8,413 bases of DNA from Spirochaetae bacterium HGW-Spirochaetae-9 (GTDB taxonomy: Bacteria; Spirochaetota; Spirochaetia; Treponematales; Rectinemataceae): contig PGXP01000062.1 in NCBI GenBank assembly GCA_002839205.1, positions 2,705 to 11,117 of the forward strand, read 5' to 3'. A model generated the notes under the pieces. It was given only the letters and a program-made list of their open reading frames with translations, searched no databases and was not told where the DNA came from. Below, in pieces: positions 1-6,056 of this stretch (within the stretch, counting starts at the first letter, position 1; each line of letters starts with the position of its first letter). The position numbers were made by a program, and so were the translations under genes.

Positions 1-18
1 GCAGGAGCTTGATTCTTT

Positions 19-54
19 ACCCCCGCCAGATACGTTGCAGTGTTTGACGGGGGT
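19..54 (-). terminator. Possible weak hairpin terminator after the minus-strand operon
   Basis: A perfect 7-base inverted repeat, ACCCCCG at 19-25 and CGGGGGT at 48-54, lies just beyond the stop codon of the DUF362 gene. The stem is G+C-rich, but the loop is 22 bases. On the minus strand no clear run of T follows (AAAGAATC comes next), so it is not a canonical intrinsic terminator. It could act as a 3'-end stabilising or factor-assisted structure, or be chance. Confidence 0.3.
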
Positions 55-59
55 TTACT

Positions 60-1196
60 TCATTTATTGGTAATTACCAACTCGTACTTCCGCGACCCAA
101 GGCCGATCTTTTCGGCGTGCTCGAGGCAGCTTTGCCACTCGGAATCGGGAGCGCTGTTGACAAAATGATCATGACGATCGACGAACCCCGGCTTTTCGGC
201 GTTGTCGGAGATAAGCGAACCGGGGAGGGCCTGAGCTTTCATGCATGCGTCCACGCAGGCCTGATCCAGGGCCAGGGGATCGAAGGACGCGAACATGCCG
301 ATATCGGGGAGAATAGGGGCGTCGTTCTCGCCATGGCAGTCGCAGTTGGGTGAAACATCCACTATGAGAGAAATATGGAAGGAAGGGCGTCCGTCCACCA
401 CAGCCTTGGTGTACTCCGCCATCCGGCGGTTGAGAACCTCCACGGCGGCATCTTCCTTGAACACGATGGCGTCGTAATTGCATGATCCCAGGCAGCGGCC
501 GCAACCCACGCAGTTGTTCGTGTCAACGCGCATTTTTTTGGCTACAGAATCGAATTCCAGGGCATTGTTGGCACATTCCCTCAGGCATCTGCGGCAGCCC
601 ACGCATTTAGCCTGCTTTATCAAGGCCTGGCCGCCCGAGTGCTGCTCAGTTTTGCCTGCCCTGGAACCGCAGCCCATGCCGATGTTCTTGATGGCGCCGC
701 CGAATCCGGTCATCTCATGCCCTTTGAAATGTGTGAGGCTGATGAAAACATCGGCGTCCATTATCGCCCGGCCTATCCGCGCCTCTTTGACGTATTCGCC
801 CCCGACTACGGGCACGGCGATATCGTCGGTGCCCTTGAGCCCGTCGCCTATGATGATGGGGCAACCTACACTCAAGGGAGAAAAGCCGTTCTCCCAGGCG
901 CATTCAAGATGTTCAAGCGCATTTTTGCGCTTGCCCGGGTACATGGTGTTGCAGTCGGTGAGGAAGGGCTTGCCGCCCAATTCCTTCACCACATCGGCCA
1001 CAGCCTTGGCATAATTAGGCCTGAGATAGCTGATATTGCCCAGCTCGCCGAAATGCGTCTTTATGGCGACAAATTTGCCCTTGAAGTCGATTTGGCCGAT
1101 GCCGGCCGCCTTGATCAGCTTTTTGAGCTTCGTGGGCAGCCCATCGCCGAAGGCGACGGTTCGGAAATCGGTGAAATATACTTTTACCGCATCCAT
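60..1196 (-). CDS. DUF362 domain protein with two [4Fe-4S] ferredoxin motifs
   Basis: Protein of 378 residues. The N-terminal and C-terminal parts match the DUF362 family (conserved stretches around THFGELGN near 47-54, SLTHFKGHEMTGFGGAIKN at 153-171, and a late NCDCHGEND at 284-292). A ferredoxin insert sits between them: Cys198, 201, 204, 208 and Cys229, 232, 235, 239 form two CxxCxxCxxxC motifs, each expected to bind a [4Fe-4S] cluster. The last Cys of each motif is followed by Ala or Asn rather than the usual Pro. There is no signal peptide or membrane segment, so it is likely cytoplasmic. The ATG at 1196 is chosen because AGGAG lies 6 bases upstream (1203-1207) and the residues upstream of it look non-homologous. 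It is the last gene of the four-gene minus-strand operon, 29 bases after the DapA-like gene. The family has no well-defined reaction; an electron-transfer role is inferred from the clusters only. Confidence 0.9.
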   Translation of the reverse strand: MDAVKVYFTDFRTVAFGDGLPTKLKKLIKAAGIGQIDFKGKFVAIKTHFGELGNISYLRPNYAKAVADVVKELGGKPFLTDCNTMYPGKRKNALEHLECAWENGFSPLSVGCPIIIGDGLKGTDDIAVPVVGGEYVKEARIGRAIMDADVFISLTHFKGHEMTGFGGAIKNIGMGCGSRAGKTEQHSGGQALIKQAKCVGCRRCLRECANNALEFDSVAKKMRVDTNNCVGCGRCLGSCNYDAIVFKEDAAVEVLNRRMAEYTKAVVDGRPSFHISLIVDVSPNCDCHGENDAPILPDIGMFASFDPLALDQACVDACMKAQALPGSLISDNAEKPGFVDRHDHFVNSAPDSEWQSCLEHAEKIGLGSRKYELVITNK

Positions 1197-1225
1197 CGAT
1201 GACTCCTGATTGCTATGTGTTGTTT

Positions 1226-2302
1226 TCAGCGCAGCCAATCGCGCAGGTTTTCGCGTACGAAGGCATCATCGTTGAGATGGGGATAGGCTGTCCAGACCCG
1301 CGTGATCTCCTCCGCCTGACCGGGCGAGAGGATCTCGTTCGGATTGAGGCACCAGGTTCCGGCGAGGAGTCCTTGGCGCCGCAGCACCTCGTGGATGCCG
1401 GGGATGCAGCCGGGAAAGCCATTGGCAGCGTCGAAGACGGCGGCATTGGCGTCGGTGAGTTCCTGGGCAAGGGTGAGAAGAGAAGGTGGGATGTCGCGGC
1501 CGGACAGGGAGAGTTCCCTGAGGGCTGCATGCATTTCGACAGCCTTCTTCGTCCACAGGCACCACTGGCCGAGAAGGCCTCCGACGATGCGTACCCGCTT
1601 TTCGCCCCCGCCGGGCCCGGCGAATCTATATTCGGTGAGAAGATCGACGACGATGTTGTCGTCATTGCCCGTATAGAGCGCTACATCCTTTTCGCGCCCG
1701 GCATCGCAGAGGGCGCGTACGACGTCGATGGTGCGGTAGCGGTTGAAGGGCGCCATCTTTATGGCGAGGAGATTGTCGAGCTTCGCGAATTCCTTCCAGA
1801 AGGCGTAGGGCAGAACACGGCCGCCCACGTCCGGTTGCAGATAGAAGCCGATAAGAGGGATGATGTCGGCTAACGCGCGGGCATGCTCGACGAGGGCTTC
1901 GACCGAATCGCCCTTCAACGCTGCAAGGCTTAAAAGGCCGGCGTGATAGCCCTGGTCGACGAGGAACTCAGCCTCTGCACGGGCCTGGTCTGTACGGCCG
2001 CATATCCCGCCTATCTTGATTACAGGCCGTGCGCAGGCAGCCGAGTGCTCATCTATCATCCGCGCGACAGCTGAGAGAACGGGCTTGAAGAGGCCATGCC
2101 TTGGCTCGCGGATCTCGAACTGGGTGGTGTGGACGCCGACAGCCAGGCCGCCTGCGCCAGCGTCGATGTAATAGCGCACCAAGGCACGCTGCCGCTTTTC
2201 ATCGAAATGCCGCTCGGCGTCGAGGGCCAAGGGCATGGCCGGTATCACGGTGCCGCGTCGGATCGTTTCAGGCACGAATGACGGCAGATCAGAAATTTTC
2301 AC
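1226..2302 (-). CDS. Dihydrodipicolinate synthase (DapA)-family lyase/aldolase
   Basis: Protein of 358 residues with the DapA/N-acetylneuraminate lyase TIM-barrel layout. The Schiff-base lysine is read as Lys182 in AIKMAPF. Tyr154 in IGFYLQP lies 28 residues before it, the same spacing as Tyr133 and Lys161 of E. coli DapA. The usual GGTTGE-like motif is replaced by VGVHTTQFEIRE (residues 55-66), so it is unlikely to be the lysine-pathway DapA itself; members of this superfamily split or condense 2-oxo acids such as 2-keto-3-deoxy sugar acids. It is longer than typical DapA (about 290-300 residues), with an extra C-terminal region of about 50-60 residues. The start is GTG at 2302, with AGAGGAG 6-7 bases upstream that overlaps the stop of the SDR gene. 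An open frame continues upstream, but that part lies inside the SDR gene and has no family resemblance. Third gene of the operon; substrate unknown. Confidence 0.88.
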   Translation of the reverse strand: MKISDLPSFVPETIRRGTVIPAMPLALDAERHFDEKRQRALVRYYIDAGAGGLAVGVHTTQFEIREPRHGLFKPVLSAVARMIDEHSAACARPVIKIGGICGRTDQARAEAEFLVDQGYHAGLLSLAALKGDSVEALVEHARALADIIPLIGFYLQPDVGGRVLPYAFWKEFAKLDNLLAIKMAPFNRYRTIDVVRALCDAGREKDVALYTGNDDNIVVDLLTEYRFAGPGGGEKRVRIVGGLLGQWCLWTKKAVEMHAALRELSLSGRDIPPSLLTLAQELTDANAAVFDAANGFPGCIPGIHEVLRRQGLLAGTWCLNPNEILSPGQAEEITRVWTAYPHLNDDAFVRENLRDWLR

Positions 2303-2313
2303 GATGGTCTCCT

Positions 2314-3366
2314 CTAGTACTTTCCGTCCCTGCGCTCGAAGTGGGTTGGCTTGCCGAGAGACGATCCCCCCGCCGCTATCCATTCCGCCGTCAAATCCAA
2401 CATCTCCGAAAGCGCAACGCGGGGGTAGCCGAAGTGAGAAAAGGAAAGTGCAGCATTCGAGAGATAGACAGGATCGCAGGACCGCTCTGTGTTGAAGAAT
2501 GCAGGAACCCTGCCAAGCCGTCTGCCGAGCTCCTCGGCCGCCCAACGTACGGATATGGTTTCGGGGCCCGTAATATTGAGCGCGTAGGGAGGGACGGCGC
2601 AGAGGTCGAGGGCGATGATAGCCCGCTCGATGACGTCGCCCTGCCAGATGCAGTTGAAAGTGCCTGCGGCGAGGTCGATGGGCTCGCCATCGCGCACTTT
2701 CTTCGCAAGGTCGTGGAGGACGCCGTAGCGCAGGTCGATGGCATAGTTGAGGCGAAAGAGGCAGGCCGGTACATTCATCGTGCGCGAAAAATATTCGAAC
2801 ACGCGCTCGCGGCCGAGGGCGGATTGGGCGTATTCGCCCACAGGATCAGGATCGTCCAGCTCAACGCTTCCTCCTGAATCGGGTGCTGCAAGGGGATAGA
2901 CGCAGCCCGTTGAGAAGACGACGATGCGGCTTTCCTTGAAGCGGGCGGCAACGTTGGCCGGCACTACCGTGTTCATTGCCCATGTCTGATCTTGCGCCCC
3001 ACTCGTTCCGAATTTTTTTCCTGCGAGGAATATGACGTTTCGCGCTTCAGGCAGCTTCGCCACCGCGTCTCGGTCGATGAGATCGCATGCGATAGTCGTA
3101 ACGCCGGCGGCATCGAGCCTGGCGCGTGCCGCCGCGTCGCCGAAGCGCGAAACGGCGTACACCTTGCGAGCCTTGCCCGAAGGCTTCGCGGTGCGCGCTT
3201 CGCCAGAAGCCCTGGCGGCCATCATGCCCAAGGTGACGCCCACCTTTCCCGCCGCGCCGAGGAGCATGATGTCGCCCTCGAGCCTTTTCATGAAATCGAC
3301 CAACCTCGCCGAAGGCGTAGACAGGAGATTTTCCAGCTCCTCTTCGGTTTTTGGATGCTTCAGCAT
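2314..3366 (-). CDS. NAD-dependent epimerase/dehydratase-like extended SDR, atypical active site
   Basis: Protein of 350 residues. A short helical N-terminus (1-30) precedes a Rossmann fold with the nucleotide motif GAAGKVG at 37-43, a strand-end acidic segment CDLIDRD at 94-100, an NTVVPAN segment at 132-138 and STGCVYP at 152-158, all as in extended short-chain dehydrogenases. Where the YxxxK catalytic pair is expected the sequence reads EYAQSALGRE: Tyr179 is present but the Lys position is Ala183. The protein may therefore have shifted chemistry or mainly bind nucleotide or sugar. The start is ATG at 3366, with AGGGAG about 9 bases upstream; the preceding oxidoreductase ends 4 bases earlier. 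Second gene of the minus-strand operon, 11 bases before the DapA-like gene. The exact reaction cannot be named; epimerase, dehydratase and reductase all remain possible. Confidence 0.85.
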   Translation of the reverse strand: MLKHPKTEEELENLLSTPSARLVDFMKRLEGDIMLLGAAGKVGVTLGMMAARASGEARTAKPSGKARKVYAVSRFGDAAARARLDAAGVTTIACDLIDRDAVAKLPEARNVIFLAGKKFGTSGAQDQTWAMNTVVPANVAARFKESRIVVFSTGCVYPLAAPDSGGSVELDDPDPVGEYAQSALGRERVFEYFSRTMNVPACLFRLNYAIDLRYGVLHDLAKKVRDGEPIDLAAGTFNCIWQGDVIERAIIALDLCAVPPYALNITGPETISVRWAAEELGRRLGRVPAFFNTERSCDPVYLSNAALSFSHFGYPRVALSEMLDLTAEWIAAGGSSLGKPTHFERRDGKY

Positions 3367-3370
3367 ACCA

Positions 3371-4462
3371 TCACACTCCCTGCCCCAGCAGAGCCGGCAA
3401 GGCCATTTCCTCGGCCTCCACGGCGAGTTCAATAGCCCTGAACACCATCTCCTGGTCTATCGCCAGCGATGTCCCGTCCAGACAGTCCCTTATAAAGCGT
3501 CCGAAGAAGGGGAAGCCAACAGTGCCAGCCGCACCGAAATGGTACTCGCCTTCGTGATTTACGAGGATAACATGGTCGCCTTCAGGATTCGCCGCAACAT
3601 CGATGTATTTGCGCAGTTCCAGATAGCCTTCCGTGCCCTGGATGAAGGTGCGCCCATCGCCCCAGGCGCCCAGCCCGTCCGGCGTAAACCAGTGCACGCA
3701 GAAATACCCCGAGGCCCCGTTGTCCATGACGAGGGAAGCATCGCCAAAGTCCTCGAAATCGGGGTATTGGGTGAACTTGTAACGCGCCAGTCTGCTCGAT
3801 GCTATCCTCGCATCCTTCGCTCCCGTGAAGAACAATATCTGCTCTATCTGGTGGCAGCCCAGGTCGACGATGATGCCACCGTATTTTTTCCTGTCGAAAA
3901 ACCAGGCGGGACGCTGAGGAAGGCTGATCCTGTGCGGTCCCGTGCCTATCACCTGAATCACCTTTCCGATCGCGCCCTCGGCAACGAGTTTTTCGGCGTA
4001 GACGGAAGCTTCCACATGGAGGCGTTCGCTGTAGTAGACGCCGAATTTTTTCCCCGTTTCTTTCGCCGTAGCCCGCGCGGCGTCAATATCGGCTTTCAAT
4101 GTAAAAGGCGGCTTGTCGCAGAAATAGTTCTTGCCGTGAGCCATAACCCTGACGCCCAGGCCTCCCCGCAGGCAAGGGATGGGCGCGGCGACGACCATCT
4201 TGATCGTCGGATCCTCCAGGACAGCCCTCTCGTCGACGACGGCAGCGGCGCCAGGGAACTTCTCCCTGAAAGCGGCCACCTTGACCGGATCAGGGTCCCA
4301 GACTTTCACGACTTCCGCCCCCGCCTCGGTAAAACCATTGCACATGCCATAGATATGACCGTGATCGAGGCCGATCACCCCTATCCTGAACTCCCCGGGT
4401 CCGCAGACAGGCTGAGCCTTGCCCTTCGGAGCATAGAACTGACCATCGGCTTTTTTCTGCAT
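3371..4462 (-). CDS. Gfo/Idh/MocA-family NAD(P)-dependent oxidoreductase
   Basis: Protein of 363 residues, normal length for the family. A Rossmann domain begins at FRIGVIGLDHGHIYGM (25-40), a GxxGxxxG-like variant of the dinucleotide motif. DKP at 116-118 replaces the common EKP of the catalytic lysine motif. The C-terminal domain carries the expected Asp/His pair in DLGCHQIEQ (Asp200, His204). The family oxidises or reduces sugars, inositols, sugar acids and nucleotide sugars with NAD(P). The start is ATG at 4462, with a strong AGGGGGAA 6 bases upstream (4469-4476). No signal peptide is seen, so it is a cytoplasmic type rather than the Tat-exported type. It is the first gene of the four-gene minus-strand operon, transcribed from the divergent region at 4463-4604. 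The substrate cannot be deduced. Confidence 0.93.
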   Translation of the reverse strand: MQKKADGQFYAPKGKAQPVCGPGEFRIGVIGLDHGHIYGMCNGFTEAGAEVVKVWDPDPVKVAAFREKFPGAAAVVDERAVLEDPTIKMVVAAPIPCLRGGLGVRVMAHGKNYFCDKPPFTLKADIDAARATAKETGKKFGVYYSERLHVEASVYAEKLVAEGAIGKVIQVIGTGPHRISLPQRPAWFFDRKKYGGIIVDLGCHQIEQILFFTGAKDARIASSRLARYKFTQYPDFEDFGDASLVMDNGASGYFCVHWFTPDGLGAWGDGRTFIQGTEGYLELRKYIDVAANPEGDHVILVNHEGEYHFGAAGTVGFPFFGRFIRDCLDGTSLAIDQEMVFRAIELAVEAEEMALPALLGQGV

Positions 4463-4490
4463 CGCAGCTTCCCCCTGACTATATGTTTCA

Positions 4491-4496
4491 ATTGTA
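4491..4496 (-). promoter_or_regulatory. Candidate -10 element for the minus-strand operon
   Basis: TACAAT on the minus strand, about 29 bases upstream of the oxidoreductase ATG, is one base off the TATAAT consensus. No good -35 lies 16-18 bases upstream of it (CCCCAC is there), so transcription may need an activator. TATAGT a little downstream is an alternative. Confidence 0.35.
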
Positions 4497-4543
4497 CCTT
4501 GATTTCGCGTTTTGTGGGGCATTTTCTGCCAGACCATCAAGGT
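4496..4543. repeat. 8-base perfect inverted repeat, candidate operator
   Basis: ACCTTGAT at 4496-4503 and its exact reverse complement ATCAAGGT at 4536-4543 are 40 bases apart start to start, close to four helical turns. The left arm touches the minus-strand TACAAT and the right arm touches the plus-strand TTGACC. This placement suits a regulator controlling both operons, possibly by looping. An 8-base match in 142 bases can arise by chance. Confidence 0.4.
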
Positions 4544-4572
4544 TGACCACGCCTCCCGATGCGCGCTACTCT
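4543..4572 (+). promoter_or_regulatory. Candidate sigma-70-type promoter of the flavin reductase/cob operon
   Basis: TTGACC at 4543-4548 and TACTCT at 4567-4572, separated by 18 bases, form a moderate -35/-10 pair. Initiation near 4579-4580 would give a leader of about 25 bases before the flavin reductase ATG, with its ribosome binding site GGGAGGA at 4589-4595. Confidence 0.45.
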
Positions 4573-4604
4573 GCCCCTATACCGATTCGGGAGGATTAAC
4601 CATC

Positions 4605-5138
4605 ATGCAACGCTCTCCAATAGCGATCAAGGACCTGGCCTTCGACCATTCCATCATTTCCAAGCGCTGGCTCCTCCTCACGGCGGGCGAATTTGCGCCC
4701 GGAAAATTCAACGCGATGACGATCTCCTGGGGAAGTGTCGGGGAAATCTGGAACAAACCCTTTTTCCAGGTCGTCGTTCGTCCGCAGCGCTTTACGCGAG
4801 GCTTCATGGATGCAGGCGACTGCTTCACCCTCAGCGTCTTTCCCGAGGCCAACAAGACGGCACTCTCTCTCCTTGGGTCCAAATCGGGCCGGGACTGCGA
4901 CAAGATCAAGCTCGCCGGCCTCACGCCCACAGCCTCCAGCATCGTGTCGTCCCCTGGATTCGAAGAAGCCGAGCTCATCATCGAATGCAGGAAGATGTAC
5001 TGGCAGGACATCGACCCCGCCCATTTCCTCGACCCCAGCATCGCGGGGAACTACGCGAGCAAGGATTATCACCGCGCCTATTTCGGCGAAATACTGGCCG
5101 TAAGCGGCATCGACTCATATCGCCGCAAGGGGGCTTGA
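4605..5138 (+). CDS. Flavin reductase-like FMN-binding split-barrel protein
   Basis: Protein of 177 residues, typical for the flavin reductase-like family. Signature stretches are NAMTISWGSVGEIWNKP (36-52), the VVVRPQRFTRGFM segment (56-68) and CFTLSVF (73-79), which build the FMN-binding split barrel, then ECRKMYWQDIDP (127-138) and YHRAYFGEI (155-163). There is no signal peptide; it should be cytoplasmic. The start is ATG at 4605, with GGGAGGA 9 bases upstream; an in-frame ATG further upstream lies in the promoter region and is rejected. Family members bind FMN and often pass electrons from NAD(P)H to flavin or another acceptor. It heads the plus-strand operon that ends in cobU-cbiR-cobS, with the next gene only 2 bases away. 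Known flavin-dependent corrinoid reductases (CobR) belong to the same general fold, so a role in reducing cob(II) corrinoids is conceivable but unproven. Confidence 0.9.
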   Translation: MQRSPIAIKDLAFDHSIISKRWLLLTAGEFAPGKFNAMTISWGSVGEIWNKPFFQVVVRPQRFTRGFMDAGDCFTLSVFPEANKTALSLLGSKSGRDCDKIKLAGLTPTASSIVSSPGFEEAELIIECRKMYWQDIDPAHFLDPSIAGNYASKDYHRAYFGEILAVSGIDSYRRKGA

Positions 5139-5140
5139 GG

Positions 5141-5545
5141 ATGGATGCCCTTCTCAAGAAGCTCAATTATAAAGCGGGAACTATCGTTGTCCTCAACGCT
5201 CCTCCCGAATTCCGCCACACAGCTGCCGGATGGAAGGATGAATTTCCCCTCGCCGAAGCTCCCGGGAACGAACCGGCGAGTTTCCTCCTTGTCTTTGCCA
5301 AGGACGCCGCCGAGGTGGCTTCGATCGTGGCTCCGGCTTCCAGGCAGCTCAGCCCGACAGCCATTTTCTGGGTAGCCTTTCCAAAGCAGAGTTCACCCCG
5401 CTACAGTTCCGACATCAACAGGGACAAGCTCTGGCCCATGATGGCGGCCATGGGTTTTTCGCCCAACCGCAATGTGGCCATCGACGACGACTGGTCGGCC
5501 CTGCGCTTCGCTCCCGCCGCCCAGGATCCTGGCAGGTGGGCGTGA
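5141..5545 (+). CDS. Small DUF3052-like protein of unknown function
   Basis: Protein of 134 residues. The pattern resembles DUF3052-type proteins: an N-terminal LNYKAGTIVVLNAPPEF (8-24), a central FLLVFAKDAAEVASI (48-62), FWVAFPKQSS (76-85), the DINRDKLW segment (91-98) and a late VAIDDDWSALRFAP (112-125). It reads as a compact alpha/beta fold with alternating hydrophobic strands, no membrane segment and no recognisable catalytic motif. The start is ATG at 5141, 2 bases after the flavin reductase stop, with AAGGGGG 7 bases upstream inside the end of that gene. An open frame continues upstream but overlaps the flavin reductase and shows no resemblance. The cobU start follows 4 bases after its stop, so it is translated as part of the operon. 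Function unknown; family assignment is from memory of the motif pattern. Confidence 0.8.
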   Translation: MDALLKKLNYKAGTIVVLNAPPEFRHTAAGWKDEFPLAEAPGNEPASFLLVFAKDAAEVASIVAPASRQLSPTAIFWVAFPKQSSPRYSSDINRDKLWPMMAAMGFSPNRNVAIDDDWSALRFAPAAQDPGRWA

Positions 5546-5549
5546 AAGA

Positions 5550-6056
5550 GTGCGCACCCTCATAACAGGCGGCGTAAAATCGGGCAAATCCAGCCATGCC
5601 CTTGTCCTCGCCCAGGATTTCCCCGAGCCGCGCCGCTTTCTCGCCACGGCTGAAGCCTTCGACGGAGAAATGGCAGAGCGCATCAGCCGCCACAAGGCCG
5701 AACGAGCCGAGCGTTTTATCACGATTGAAGAGCCCCTCGATATTCAGGACAGGCTCGAAGAGAACATGATCCTCGACTGCGTTCCCCTCTGGCTCAACAA
5801 TATGTTCCACTACGGCCGCGAGGCTTCCATCGACACAACGATCGAAAAGGTCATCGCCTGGCTACCTGAGAATATCATCATCGTCACCAACGAGATCGGC
5901 ATGGGCTTTATACCCGCGGATCCCCTGTCGAGGCGCTATGGCGATACCCTGGGCAGAATCAACGCCCGCCTCGCCGCCGCCTGCGACCGGGTGATCCTCA
6001 TGGTTTCGGGGGTAGCGGTCGTCATCAAAAACTCTGTTCGGGACAATGCTCCATGA
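5550..6056 (+). CDS. cobU: Adenosylcobinamide kinase / adenosylcobinamide-phosphate guanylyltransferase CobU
   Basis: Protein of 168 residues, slightly shorter than the usual 180 or so. It phosphorylates adenosylcobinamide and transfers GMP to give adenosyl-GDP-cobinamide in the nucleotide-loop step of cobamide assembly. The P-loop GGVKSGKSS is at 7-15; the conserved ATAEAFDGEMAERISRHK segment (32-49) contains His48, probably equivalent to the guanylylated histidine of Salmonella CobU; LDCVPLWLNN is near 76-85; and TNEIGMGFIPADPLSRRYGD followed by GRINARLAAACD and LMVSG is the normal C-terminal half. The start is GTG at 5550, chosen because the P-loop must lie close to the N-terminus; AGGTGG about 10 bases upstream is a modest ribosome binding site. 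The gene lies 4 bases after the DUF3052-like gene and its stop overlaps the cbiR start in ATGA, indicating translational coupling. Confidence 0.93.
   Translation: MRTLITGGVKSGKSSHALVLAQDFPEPRRFLATAEAFDGEMAERISRHKAERAERFITIEEPLDIQDRLEENMILDCVPLWLNNMFHYGREASIDTTIEKVIAWLPENIIIVTNEIGMGFIPADPLSRRYGDTLGRINARLAAACDRVILMVSGVAVVIKNSVRDNAP

Larger units (their letters stand above)
4463..4604. promoter_or_regulatory. Divergent intergenic promoter region
   Basis: These 142 bases separate the leftward four-gene operon from the rightward flavin-reductase/cob operon, and promoters for both should lie here. Nothing in it resembles a cobalamin riboswitch: the plus-strand leader downstream of the best promoter is only about 25 bases. 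The region holds the two promoter candidates and the inverted repeat listed separately. Confidence 0.75.

Noticed and set aside
2303..2545. Longer N-terminus for the DapA-like protein
   Set aside because: The extra 81 codons lie inside the SDR gene and have a low-complexity, non-family composition. The GTG at 2302 with AGAGGAG fits better.
1199..2877. Overlapping plus-strand open frames at 1199-1873 and 2101-2877
   Set aside because: Both are antisense to the DapA-like and SDR genes, with no recognisable motifs and no convincing start signals.
3032..4546. Open frame of 504 codons on the plus strand
   Set aside because: It is antisense to the Gfo/Idh oxidoreductase and SDR genes, which have clear motifs and ribosome binding sites. 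The translation shows no domain.
4463..4604. Cobalamin riboswitch upstream of the cob operon
   Set aside because: The region is only 142 bases and must also serve the divergent operon. I see no B12-box-like element or the long structured leader that such riboswitches need.
5980..6056. Possible frameshift or truncation at the end of cobU
   Set aside because: The product is slightly short, but the family's closing segment (LMVSG followed by VVIK) is present and the stop overlaps the cbiR start as in a normal coupled operon.
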